Shown: piece by piece, positions 33,239 to 41,334 of the stretch
How positions within the stretch are numbered: position 1 is the first letter of the stretch
Layout of the letters: each line of letters starts with the position of its first letter
DNA from: an uncultured Collinsella sp.
GTDB lineage: Bacteria; Actinomycetota; Coriobacteriia; Coriobacteriales; Coriobacteriaceae
Assembly (NCBI GenBank): GCA_900544645.1
Contig: UQWG01000004.1
Span: 1 to 61,949, forward strand
Reading direction: 5' to 3'
Length of the DNA: 61,949 bases
Program-made: the position numbers and the translations under genes
The notes under the pieces: model-generated
What the model was told of the DNA's origin: nothing
The model's input: only the letters and a program-made list of their open reading frames with translations
The model's database searches: none

Positions 33239-34440
33239 CGCTCAAGCTGGGCCAGCAGCTCCTCGACGACCTCGACGGCGTCCCCAACAACCTTGTACTG
33301 GGCAGCGCCGAAAATGGGGGCATCCGAGTCCTCGTTGATGGCGATAATGCACTCCGCCCCACCGATGCCGGCAAGATGCTGGATGGCGCCCGAAACACCG
33401 ATACTCACGAGAAGCTTGGGCGAAACCGATACGCCGGTCTGGCCAATCTGATGGCGATACTCCAACCAGCCGGCCTCCACGACAGGTCGCGTGCAACCAA
33501 GCTCGGCTCCCAGAGCCTCGGCGAGCCTTCGCATCAGCGGCAGGTTTTTCTTGGAACCAATGCCGCGGCCCACCACGACCAAGCGCTCGGCATCGGCGAT
33601 TGAGACCCGCTGCCCCCACTCCTCGGCGGGAATCGAGATCTCGACACGAGCCTTAGCATCATCCGCAAGTGATATCTGGGTAATCGTGCCGGAGCGGCCG
33701 TAGTCAAAGTCGGGCGCCTTAAAGATGCCGGGACGAACCGTTGCCATCTGGGGACGATGATTGGGGCAGACGATGGTGGCCATTAGGTTGCCGCCAAACG
33801 CCGGACGCGTCTGTTGCAGCAGTCCCGTCTCCGTATCCATCGAAAGTACGGTGCAGTCAGCCGTAAGGCCCGTCTGCAAACGCACGGCAACGCCGGGTGC
33901 CAGTTCGCGACCAAAAGCGGTCGCGCCGTATAGGATGGCCTCGGGTTTGCGTTCGGCTACCAAATCGCAGATCAAGCGGGCGTAGACCTCCGCATCGTTT
34001 TGGCGCAGGCGCTCGTCGCGACAGGCCAGGACTTCGTCGGCGCCCGCGCAAACCAGATGCTCCAGGTCACCGAGAGAACCCTCGGGACCCATACCGACCA
34101 GCGCCACCAGACGGCAGCCACGAGCATCGGCAAGCTCGCGGCCCTTGCCCATGAGCTCATGGGCAACGGGATTCACCGTATCGTGCTCGTCGGTCTGCGC
34201 GAATACCCAAATGTCTCGATATGTATCAAGGTCTGCCGCGCCGGCAGCTTCGTCTCGCTCGATCGAGATAGCGTTGACAGGGCAGGCGTCGACGCACCCG
34301 CCGCATAGGATGCAGCCGTCGGTTACGTGGGCGCATCGGTTGGGTCGCTCGCCTTCCACTACGATGCCGCCCGAGGCACAGGCGCGAACGCAGCGACCGC
34401 AGCCAATACAGGCTTCGCTATCGATAATCAGTCCGCTCAT
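33235..34440 (-). CDS. etfA: Electron transfer flavoprotein alpha subunit with N-terminal 2[4Fe-4S] ferredoxin domain
   Basis: This 401-residue protein begins with a bacterial ferredoxin domain carrying two CxxCxxCxxxC motifs (Cys11, 14, 17, 21 and Cys43, 46, 49, 53). EtfA follows, with its FAD-binding C-terminal region (VVVGRGIGSKKNL, GVSGAIQHLAGI, INEDSDAPIF). EtfA fused to a ferredoxin is known from the LctC subunit of the lactate dehydrogenase/Etf complex of acetogens, where electrons bifurcate between ferredoxin and NAD. Its ATG directly follows the etfB stop codon, and the partner dehydrogenase is two genes upstream. I infer a confurcating lactate or glycolate oxidation complex. Confidence 0.93.
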   Translation of the reverse strand: MSGLIIDSEACIGCGRCVRACASGGIVVEGERPNRCAHVTDGCILCGGCVDACPVNAISIERDEAAGAADLDTYRDIWVFAQTDEHDTVNPVAHELMGKGRELADARGCRLVALVGMGPEGSLGDLEHLVCAGADEVLACRDERLRQNDAEVYARLICDLVAERKPEAILYGATAFGRELAPGVAVRLQTGLTADCTVLSMDTETGLLQQTRPAFGGNLMATIVCPNHRPQMATVRPGIFKAPDFDYGRSGTITQISLADDAKARVEISIPAEEWGQRVSIADAERLVVVGRGIGSKKNLPLMRRLAEALGAELGCTRPVVEAGWLEYRHQIGQTGVSVSPKLLVSIGVSGAIQHLAGIGGAECIIAINEDSDAPIFGAAQYKVVGDAVEVVEELLAQLER

Positions 34441-35256
34441 CTATGCCATCCCCTCGATAATCTTGGCAAGCTTTGCCGCCTGCTCGGACGCCGTTCCCTC
34501 AACGATCTCGCACGTTTGGTCACGGTCGGGCACAAACGAGCGCACGACCTGTGTCGGCGACCCGGCAAGGCCGCAACGCGCGGGGTCGGCGTTCACGTCG
34601 GCGGCACTGACCACGCACACGTCCGCCTCCTCTGCCGCGCGAATACCGGCAATACTCGGCATACGCAACTGGCCAATCTCCTTGGCAGTCGTCATCGCGC
34701 ACGGCATTTCAAGACACACCGTCTCCTCGCCGGCATCGCATCCGTGAACGAGCGCCAGCGAGCCACAGGTCGTAAAGCCCGCGCTCTGCACGCAGCTCAC
34801 GTCGGTCACACAGGGAATCTCAAAGGCACCGGCAAGCTCGGGACCAATCTGGGCCGTATCGCCGTCCACCGCCATCTTGCCGCAGATGAGCAGGTCGAAG
34901 TCCTCGTCGAGCGCCTCGATACCGCACTTGAGGGCATAGGTGGTTGCCAGGGTATCGGCACCTGCAAAGGCGCGATCGGTTAGCAGCAGTGCGTCATCGG
35001 CACCGCGGGCGATGCAGTCGCGCAGCAGTGACTCGGTCGCGGGGATGCCCATCGACACCACCGTCACGCGCACGTCCATGCCAAAGCCGATAAAGTCGTC
35101 CTTGAGCGCCAGCGCGCATTCCAAAGCGCTCGCATCGAACGGGTTAATGACCGCCTGCTTGCCATCGCGCACGATAGTATTGGTCTTGGGGTCCATCTTG
35201 ACCTCGGTGCTTCCGGGCACGGCCTTGACGCACACCACCATATGGAAATCGCTCAT
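34441..35256 (-). CDS. etfB: Electron transfer flavoprotein beta subunit
   Basis: This 271-residue EtfB has the family signature region (VVCVKAVPGS at the N-terminus, then PFDASALECALALKD and LICGKMAVDGDTAQIGPELAG), which contributes the NAD/FAD site of the Etf dimer. The ATG at 35256 starts two bases after the dehydrogenase stop and has AAAGGGGG upstream; a GTG two codons earlier is possible. It is the middle gene of a three-gene operon with the FAD-dependent dehydrogenase and ferredoxin-type EtfA, matching the lctB/lctC/lctD set of acetogens, though in a different order. Confidence 0.93.
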   Translation of the reverse strand: MSDFHMVVCVKAVPGSTEVKMDPKTNTIVRDGKQAVINPFDASALECALALKDDFIGFGMDVRVTVVSMGIPATESLLRDCIARGADDALLLTDRAFAGADTLATTYALKCGIEALDEDFDLLICGKMAVDGDTAQIGPELAGAFEIPCVTDVSCVQSAGFTTCGSLALVHGCDAGEETVCLEMPCAMTTAKEIGQLRMPSIAGIRAAEEADVCVVSAADVNADPARCGLAGSPTQVVRSFVPDRDQTCEIVEGTASEQAAKLAKIIEGMA

Positions 35257-35258
35257 CT

Positions 35259-36860
35259 TCACGCGCCCCCTTTCTGGACGAGCTCATCCAAGAGCTTCTC
35301 CGAAAACAGGTTGCCGCGACCCAGCTGCCCGTCGGGATCGAGCTGGAGCTTGAGCCGCGCCGACTCGACCATGGCCTCGTGACCGTACATCGTCTCTAAG
35401 AAGCCCGCCTTGATCTTGCCGACGCCGTGCTCGGCAGAAACGGCACCGCCCATAGCCGTTACCTCCGCAGCCCACTGGGCAAACAGCTCGCCACCGCGAC
35501 GGTAGTCCTGCGCATCGCGCGGTAGGATGTTCACATGCAGATGGTTGTTACCGATGTGCCCCCAGGCAGCAGATTCAAGCCCGCTTTCGGCCAGTGTGCG
35601 GCGATAGAGGGCCACGACATCGGCAAGGCGTGCATTGGGCACCGACATGTCCGAACCCAGTTTGGTGATGGTGGGATCCGTGCGGCGACGCTCGTCGATA
35701 AGCATATTGACGCTCTCGGGGACCGCATGGCGGAAGAACCGCTGGCACTCGCGATCGACCTCGGTGCGCGCGACCCATGTCGCATCGTCGCTGCCGCCCG
35801 CAAGCTCCAGTACCCACCCCAAGTGATACAGCTCCTCAGTCGCCTGAACTTCGTCGTCGCAGTCGAGCTCCACGTAGACACAGACCTTGGCCTCTTTGTC
35901 GAGCGCCGGCAGCGAGGCGAACGCGGTCGACTGCTCACGCTGACGACGCAGGATATCCAGGGCGCCAGCATCGAAGTACTCGATGGCAGCCGCATGGGAC
36001 AGGACTGGGCGCACGGAATCGGTGAAGGACACGGCCTTGTCTTCGCTGTCAAAGAAACAGCTCACGCCCCAAACGACCGCAGGTGCCGCCTGCAGGGCAA
36101 TCTCGAGCTCGGTGATAACGCCGAGCGTGCCACAAGCGCCGATAAAGAGGTCGATGGCGTCCATTTCGTCCGCAACGAAATAGCCTGAGGCATTTTTTGT
36201 CTTGGGCATGGTATAGCCGGGAAGATCGAGCTCGAGTGTACGGCCCGCTGCCGTCACGAGCGATAAGTGGCGGCCCCGGGCAAAAGCCTCGCCGCGCTGA
36301 AGCTCAAGCAAATCGCCATCAGCCAGCGCGACGTGGAGTCCAGTGATATGCGGACGCATGGGGCCATAAGCGTAGCTGCGGGCGCCGGAGGCGTTGCATG
36401 CCGCCATGCCGCCCAGACAGGCAGACGCCTCGGTGGGATCGGTGGGAAAAAACTGCTCCGGGGCCTCTTGGAACTCCTCGTAGGCCTCAAGCGATGCCTG
36501 GTCCCAACCAGCGATCGGCAGCACCTTCTTGCTCAGCTGCTTGCACAGCTCCGAGAGCACAACGCCCGGCTCCACACGCAGCAGAAATTGACCTTGTTCA
36601 TCGCGGCGAAGGCCCAAGTAGCGATTCATGCGGGAAGTATTGAGAATGTGACCGCCATGAGGCACGGCGCCGGCGGCAAGACCGGTCCGGGCGCCCTGAA
36701 CCGTTACCGGGACACACTCGGCATGGAGCTTTCCCAAAATGGCGCGGACCTCGTCTTCCGTCGTCGGAAACGAGATGCTCGAGGCCTCGCCCGATGCGCG
36801 AGACTCATCGCGACCATACTCTTCGAACTCGTCGGTGAAGGGTTTAATGGTTGCAGACAC
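35259..36860 (-). CDS. FAD-dependent lactate/glycolate dehydrogenase (GlcD/LctD family)
   Basis: This 533-residue flavoenzyme has an N-terminal PCMH FAD-binding domain (QGARTGLAAGAVPHGG, EPGVVLSELC, LGGMAACNASGARSYAYG). The C-terminal FAD-oxidase domain has WGHIGNNHLHVNI and the histidine motif SAEHGVGKIK. Relatives oxidise D-lactate or glycolate. Since it heads an operon with both Etf subunits, it most likely passes electrons to EtfAB rather than directly to quinone. The start is GTG at 36860, with GGGGGAG six bases upstream. At 533 residues it is somewhat longer than typical GlcD, with no obvious extra domain. Confidence 0.88.
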   Translation of the reverse strand: MSATIKPFTDEFEEYGRDESRASGEASSISFPTTEDEVRAILGKLHAECVPVTVQGARTGLAAGAVPHGGHILNTSRMNRYLGLRRDEQGQFLLRVEPGVVLSELCKQLSKKVLPIAGWDQASLEAYEEFQEAPEQFFPTDPTEASACLGGMAACNASGARSYAYGPMRPHITGLHVALADGDLLELQRGEAFARGRHLSLVTAAGRTLELDLPGYTMPKTKNASGYFVADEMDAIDLFIGACGTLGVITELEIALQAAPAVVWGVSCFFDSEDKAVSFTDSVRPVLSHAAAIEYFDAGALDILRRQREQSTAFASLPALDKEAKVCVYVELDCDDEVQATEELYHLGWVLELAGGSDDATWVARTEVDRECQRFFRHAVPESVNMLIDERRRTDPTITKLGSDMSVPNARLADVVALYRRTLAESGLESAAWGHIGNNHLHVNILPRDAQDYRRGGELFAQWAAEVTAMGGAVSAEHGVGKIKAGFLETMYGHEAMVESARLKLQLDPDGQLGRGNLFSEKLLDELVQKGGA

Positions 36861-37206
36861 GCGAACTCCCCCTTTAGCTAACTACAGTGTTTGCAGGGAG
36901 ATGTTACCGCATCGTTTCGTCGACGTGTTCGAGACCGTCTCCATAATTGGCGATTTTTACGTTCGTGCAATTCGGCGAACGGCAAGGATTCCTCGGCAGA
37001 CGATGCCTTTGACACATATGGCCCCGCCGTTGCCGACCGCGCGATTGTCGCTCGAAAAAAGTTGGAGTATTTTTTACCGCCTTTTACCTGCGGAGACGCC
37101 AATCCGTCAAGCATTTGGTCAGAAATTGGTCAGGTAGCGGCTGATACGGTCGGCGTCGACAGCCAAAACCGATAGAAGTTTTGGCCCCAGAAGCAGGGAG
37201 GTTCCC
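36861..37206. promoter_or_regulatory. Divergent intergenic region: candidate promoter and repeats
   Basis: No gene is seen here. For the minus-strand dehydrogenase operon, TTGCAC (36965-36970) and AATTAT (36943-36948) are 16 bases apart, a fair promoter with a leader of about 80 nt. On the plus side, the direct repeat TTTGGTCAG / ATTGGTCAG (37114-37133) and the inverted repeat CCAAAAC/GTTTTGG (37163-37184) precede the surface-protein cluster and could be regulator sites. All of this is pattern-based only. Confidence 0.35.
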
Positions 37207-37503
37207 ATGGCATATTACTGGCCCCAGTACGGCATCGCCATCGAAGTCGACGACGATCCCCATCTCCTGCCTTTCGACGAAGAGGCATTCCCCGATACGA
37301 CGGTCTACCACGTTACCACCGATGTGATCTGCGACCCCGAGTCGTTCTCGGCGCTCGCCCACCACATCGCGCATATCCACGACATCGAGCTCCCTCCCGA
37401 CTTCGACGAGCTCGTCTACTCGCGCCGTCTGATGCTTCACATGCTCTTTGGAGCGGACCCGTCCACCTTTGCGCGCGTCTATACCACCAAGGATGCCGCA
37501 TGA
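37207..37503 (+). CDS. Hypothetical acidic protein (first gene of surface cluster)
   Basis: This 98-residue acidic protein is rich in Asp, Glu and His, with no signal peptide or membrane helix. I recognise no domain. GGGAGG lies six bases before the ATG. Its last four bases overlap the start of the next gene (ATGA), so the two are translationally coupled and probably work together. It opens a plus-strand cluster of five genes, the other four of which encode membrane or secreted proteins. Confidence 0.7.
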   Translation: MAYYWPQYGIAIEVDDDPHLLPFDEEAFPDTTVYHVTTDVICDPESFSALAHHIAHIHDIELPPDFDELVYSRRLMLHMLFGADPSTFARVYTTKDAA

Positions 37504-38009
37504 GCGCGAAGAGGCCACCCCACTTTGTAGGCCTGGGTCGTCGCAAGAAGCTCATCGTTGCCTGTTTGGCCATCGTCTGCGCCCTTGTCGCCGTAGGACT
37601 ATACGCTTGGCAGTCGCAGCCCGTACCCGAGGCGGGCGCTTCGGTTACGACGGCCGAGGGCAAAACGCGTCAGGAAATCCAAGATGAGCTCGACGCCATC
37701 GTTCGCGACAACATGATGACAATTTCGGTCGCACCGGTCGCCCAGCTGCAAAAAGGCGGCAAGCTGCGCGTCAACGTGCAAAACGTCCAAGACAACAAGT
37801 TTCCCCAGCGATTCCGCGTCATCCAAAACGACGAGACCATATACGAATCCGATGTGGTCGAGACCGGCAAAACGGTCGAGACATGCCCCGCCGGCGACAT
37901 CGAGGAAGGTGAGGCGTATATCGAGATCCAGGCGCTTGACGCCAAGACCTATGACAGCCACGGCAACCCGACGCGCGTCAAGGTACGGGTTGAGCAAGCC
38001 GAGAACTAG
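37500..38009 (+). CDS. Membrane-anchored extracellular protein of unknown function
   Basis: A short basic N-terminus (KRPPHFVGLGRRKK) precedes one hydrophobic segment (about 18-38). The remaining 130 residues are exposed outside and look beta-rich (SVAPVAQLQKGGKLRVNV, FRVIQNDETIYESDVV), as in an Ig-like or fimbrial-type fold. There is no lipobox or sortase signal, so it is probably a signal-anchor protein. It overlaps the upstream gene by four bases; the next gene starts 89 bases later. Function unknown. Confidence 0.75.
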   Translation: MSAKRPPHFVGLGRRKKLIVACLAIVCALVAVGLYAWQSQPVPEAGASVTTAEGKTRQEIQDELDAIVRDNMMTISVAPVAQLQKGGKLRVNVQNVQDNKFPQRFRVIQNDETIYESDVVETGKTVETCPAGDIEEGEAYIEIQALDAKTYDSHGNPTRVKVRVEQAEN

Positions 38010-38098
38010 CTTTCCGGTCGACGCGGCACCGCACGCGATTCACCAGCATTCGTCCAATCATCGCGGGGACGGCCCGCGGCGAATAGAAAGGAACGACC

Positions 38099-38698
38099 AT
38101 GGACATCACCAGGAACATGAACGGAGCCAGAGCGCTCGTCGTGGGCGCAGGGCTCGCGCTCGCGCTCGCAATGGGCGCCGCCCCGACGCCAGCTATGGCA
38201 GCCGGGCGTGTTGGAACCACGAAGGTAATGGTCAAGACCGAGATCGACAACATCAAGTTCAACGCACCGACGGTTATTCCCTTCGTCGCCCAAGCCGACG
38301 GCACGCTTCAGGGTCCCTCAGAAGACGCGATCACCATCGACAATCTTTCGGCCTACGGCATCCATGTCACCAACATGAAGATCGACGCCATGAACACCTG
38401 GACCATTGCCGCCGACGCCAAGGCCGGAACCGCGCAGAACTCCATCGACTTTAAGGTCGGCCCCGACGGCGCACTCCAGAACGCCAGCGCCGCAACGCAG
38501 GGGACAGGCCTCGATCTTTCCAAGAATGCAGCCTTCGACATGGGCTACCAGGGCATTGCCGGCGGCACGGACATAATTAAGCTCAAGACAAGCGGAAACG
38601 TCGCCCGCGTCACGCGCGACATCTTCCACGTAACCGGCGAAGGCGATCAGGTTGCAACGATCACCTGGACGGTCGAGCCCGGTGCGCACACGGCATAA
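38099..38698 (+). CDS. Secreted beta-rich protein of unknown function
   Basis: This 199-residue protein has a clear signal peptide (hydrophobic core about 11-28, cleavage likely after AMA-A near residue 35). The mature part is beta-rich, with repeated hydrophobic alternation (APTVIPFVAQADGTLQGPS, ENA-like DAITIDNLSAYGIHV, ATITWTVEPG at the end). It resembles uncharacterised secreted proteins of Coriobacteria, possibly a surface-assembly subunit. GAAAGGA lies seven bases before the ATG. The GTG start of the next gene lies inside its last 17 bases. Confidence 0.78.
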   Translation: MDITRNMNGARALVVGAGLALALAMGAAPTPAMAAGRVGTTKVMVKTEIDNIKFNAPTVIPFVAQADGTLQGPSEDAITIDNLSAYGIHVTNMKIDAMNTWTIAADAKAGTAQNSIDFKVGPDGALQNASAATQGTGLDLSKNAAFDMGYQGIAGGTDIIKLKTSGNVARVTRDIFHVTGEGDQVATITWTVEPGAHTA

Positions 38699-38963
38699 GG
38701 CCGTTGCCCTGGCCGCCGCCATCGGCATCTTGGCGTTTGGCCCAGCCATGGCCTTTGCCCAGCAAGAACAGGCGCAGGCCGCCACGCAAGTGACGGTCGA
38801 CCTCTCGGGGCTCGACCGCGGCGACCGCCAGGAACCATTGGCGCAGACAGGCGATGGACGATGGCTCTTGGCAGCAGGCGCCACAGCAGCAGGCGCGGGA
38901 ACCGCCGGCCTCGGCCTGCACATCAAACGCAGCCAGAAACAAAACACGGACAGGCCGCACTAA
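38682..38963 (+). CDS. Small cell-wall protein with LAQTG sortase-type signal
   Basis: This 93-residue protein has an N-terminal signal peptide (about 7-27, cleavage near AFA-Q). A short mature part follows, then LAQTG (53-57), a hydrophobic stretch (about 61-80) and a basic tail (IKRSQKQNTDRPH). That order is the standard sortase cell-wall sorting signal. I place the start at GTG 38682, overlapping the previous gene by 17 bases. The mature extracellular part is only about 25 residues, unusual for a sortase substrate, so it may be an anchor for neighbouring secreted proteins. No sortase gene is in the window. Confidence 0.72.
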   Translation: MRTRHKAVALAAAIGILAFGPAMAFAQQEQAQAATQVTVDLSGLDRGDRQEPLAQTGDGRWLLAAGATAAGAGTAGLGLHIKRSQKQNTDRPH

Positions 38964-38981
38964 ATTAGCTAAGGAGACCCC

Positions 38982-40412
38982 ATGGCATCGAAGAACCTTT
39001 TGCCCGTCGTCGCACTCTGCGGCGCGCTCGCAACCGGAACGCCTGTCGCCGCTTGGGCGACTCCTGTCATGGCAGACTCCTTACCAGCAGCCCTAAGCTC
39101 CGCATCAAATCCGTCGAGCGCCATTGCGTGCAAGCGTTTTTCGATCGCACAGGCTGCAATCTCAACCTCGGGATGCCTTCGTCGTAATACGGACGGTTCG
39201 ATAGTCGTGGATATCAATCGTTCGAACAAGGCAAACGGCTCCCAGGCGGGGTACGCCGTCTGCACGTGGCGCTCGGTTGTGCTCGACGCAGATGGCGATC
39301 CATGCAATTTAGCGCTGCGCATCGACATCGCTTCGATCGATGACTCGGCGAACGGAGCGAAGGTCGCCTTCGACGGTGCGTTTTTCGAGAAAGGAGGCGG
39401 TATATGTCTGGGCTGCGCCGCCGCGAATGCAGACGACACGCAGCCCACCCTCTCATTCACGGCATCGTTGCGGCTGACCAAAGCCGACACCGATGCCATC
39501 GCGGCGGGAGAAGCGTCCCTGCTGTTCTACGCCGTCAGCACCAAAGACACAGACGCTCATTTCGAGAAGCCAGCCGGATCACTCAGCCTTACACGAGGGA
39601 TAGAGGCAGGCCCTATTGAAATCGATGTCCACGCGCAAAGCAGGCAACGCATTCTTGCCGACCCGGCGCTTCTCGAAATGGAGTGGAACGGATCAGGAGC
39701 CATCGGAATTCTCCCCTCCGCGCTTGACGCCAAGACGCTCCCCTCAAACGACGAACCCATCAACGCAACCATACAAGAAGAGAGCGCGGACAAAGAAGCA
39801 GGTGCGGGCGACACGCCGTCGCCGACAAACAGCGTCACAGCTTCTTTCGAAGCACCGAATGAGCCCACTGCCGATCCAAACGATCCCGAGCTCGCGGACA
39901 GTCTGGGGCTTGCTAATCCTCAAGAGATCGATGAAGGCAACTGCTGCGTGCTTGCCGCGCTCGACCACACAGAGGTCATCGACGCTGCGGACATCGAAGT
40001 CGCCGCCGCCAATCAACCCGTCCGCAAGTCGGCCATCATCGCATTTCCCGAATCCATCGAAGTCGTCTTTTTGCCATCGGGCGAGGTCGTGGCTCCAACA
40101 CTGCTCACCTTGTTGGGCGCCAAGAATACTCGAAACGAAATTAAAAAGGTCACGGTTGTCGACCCTGCAACCACCGCCAAGCTGCGTCTATACGCCGTTG
40201 CTCCAGATGGAGGCAAGACCTTGGAATTCGATGGCGACACACTCCTAGCCTGGCGACGTCTGGACATTATGCAAGACGTCTCGTATCAGATCGAACTCGT
40301 AGGGTTTGATCGTGCCCGCGATGCCAATATCATCGCCGCGGCTATTGAATCCCCACAGCGGCTTATGACACTGCGCTTTGACTACTATCCCTATGTCCCG
40401 ACAACCACCTGA
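38982..40412 (+). CDS. Large secreted surface protein of unknown function
   Basis: This 476-residue protein has a signal peptide (hydrophobic about 6-24, likely cut after WAT or VMA). The mature part has a folded N-terminal region with Cys-rich spots (CLGCAA), an acidic Ser/Pro/Asp/Glu-rich linker (about 255-310) and a C-terminal folded region ending FDYYPYVPTTT. No LPXTG motif or terminal membrane helix is present, so it may be held by another protein, for instance the LAQTG anchor just upstream. AAGGAG lies five to six bases before the ATG. Last gene of the cluster. Confidence 0.75.
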   Translation: MASKNLLPVVALCGALATGTPVAAWATPVMADSLPAALSSASNPSSAIACKRFSIAQAAISTSGCLRRNTDGSIVVDINRSNKANGSQAGYAVCTWRSVVLDADGDPCNLALRIDIASIDDSANGAKVAFDGAFFEKGGGICLGCAAANADDTQPTLSFTASLRLTKADTDAIAAGEASLLFYAVSTKDTDAHFEKPAGSLSLTRGIEAGPIEIDVHAQSRQRILADPALLEMEWNGSGAIGILPSALDAKTLPSNDEPINATIQEESADKEAGAGDTPSPTNSVTASFEAPNEPTADPNDPELADSLGLANPQEIDEGNCCVLAALDHTEVIDAADIEVAAANQPVRKSAIIAFPESIEVVFLPSGEVVAPTLLTLLGAKNTRNEIKKVTVVDPATTAKLRLYAVAPDGGKTLEFDGDTLLAWRRLDIMQDVSYQIELVGFDRARDANIIAAAIESPQRLMTLRFDYYPYVPTTT

Positions 40413-40530
40413 GGCTTAAATGCTGCGCATCATTCCTAATACCACTTATATAACGTATTAGACGGGTCGCGATGTGCCTCGCATTTCGTTCTGCTACGAT
40501 TGCCACGTTGGCATCAATACAGGAGGGCTC

Positions 40531-41247
40531 ATGCCGGGCTTGGGAACAATCATCAACGTTGTGCTTTTAGTTGCGGGCGGTCTTTTGGGATTAGCGGGCG
40601 GCCGCTTCATCACACCGCGCATCCAAGACACGCTCATGAAAGCATCGGGGCTGTGCGTCCTGTTTATCGGCCTTGGCGGCACCATGCAAAAGATGCTCCT
40701 TATCGATGGGAAGGCGCTAGCGACCACCGGCACCACCATGCTCATCGTCTCATTTGCGCTCGGTTCGCTCATCGGCGAGGCCGTCAACTTGGAAGCCGCC
40801 ATCGAGAACCTTGGCGAATGGCTCAAGCGCAAGACCGGCAGTGAGGGCGATAACGAGTTCACCAACGCTTTTGTCTCGACTTCACTCACCGTGTGTATCG
40901 GCGCCATGGCAATTGTGGGATCGATCCAGGACGGCCTGCTCGGCGACTGGTCAACGCTTGCCCTCAAGGGCGCACTGGACTGCATCATCGTCTGCACCAT
41001 GACGGCGTCGCTCGGACGCGGCTGCATCTTCTCGGCCCTGCCCGTAGCCGTGTTCCAGGGGACGATCACGTTGTTTGCCGGCGCGCTCTCCCCCATCATG
41101 ACCACAACAGCCCTCAACAGCCTTTCGCTCGTAGGCTCCATGCTCATCTTCTGCGTCGGCGTCAACCTCATCCGTCCTCAGACCTTCCGCACGGCCAATA
41201 TGCTTCCCTCCGTCGTCATCGCCGTCATCTACGCCCTCCTGTTCTAA
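40531..41247 (+). CDS. DUF554 family membrane protein
   Basis: This 238-residue protein has about seven hydrophobic segments and DUF554 hallmarks: GTIINVVLLVAGGLLGLAGG at the start, LFIGLGGTMQKML, SLIGEAVNLEAAIENLG, and CIGAMAIVGSIQDGLLGD. The family (YdfK/YqgA-like) is of uncertain function, possibly transport. The ATG at 40531 has AGGAGG five bases upstream. No operon partner: the TerB operon downstream has its own promoter. Confidence 0.9.
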   Translation: MPGLGTIINVVLLVAGGLLGLAGGRFITPRIQDTLMKASGLCVLFIGLGGTMQKMLLIDGKALATTGTTMLIVSFALGSLIGEAVNLEAAIENLGEWLKRKTGSEGDNEFTNAFVSTSLTVCIGAMAIVGSIQDGLLGDWSTLALKGALDCIIVCTMTASLGRGCIFSALPVAVFQGTITLFAGALSPIMTTTALNSLSLVGSMLIFCVGVNLIRPQTFRTANMLPSVVIAVIYALLF

Positions 41248-41268
41248 ATCTATCTACGCAGCAGTATC

Positions 41269-41298
41269 TCGAACATCTGTTTGATGCTGTGCTATGAT
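41269..41298 (+). promoter_or_regulatory. LexA/SOS-type operator overlapping an extended -10 promoter
   Basis: TCGAACATCTGTTTGA (41269-41284) matches the actinobacterial/Bacillus LexA box TCGAAC-N4-GTTCGA at 11 of 12 fixed positions (C to T at one). Eight bases further, TGCTATGAT (41290-41298) is an extended -10. The operator would cover the -35 region, an ideal position for repression. The transcript would start near 41305 and reach the GTG at 41335, with GAGGAGGAG just before it. Confidence 0.6.
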
Positions 41299-41334
41299 AT
41301 GAGGTCACCGTAGCTGCGTTCGAGAGGAGGAGCG

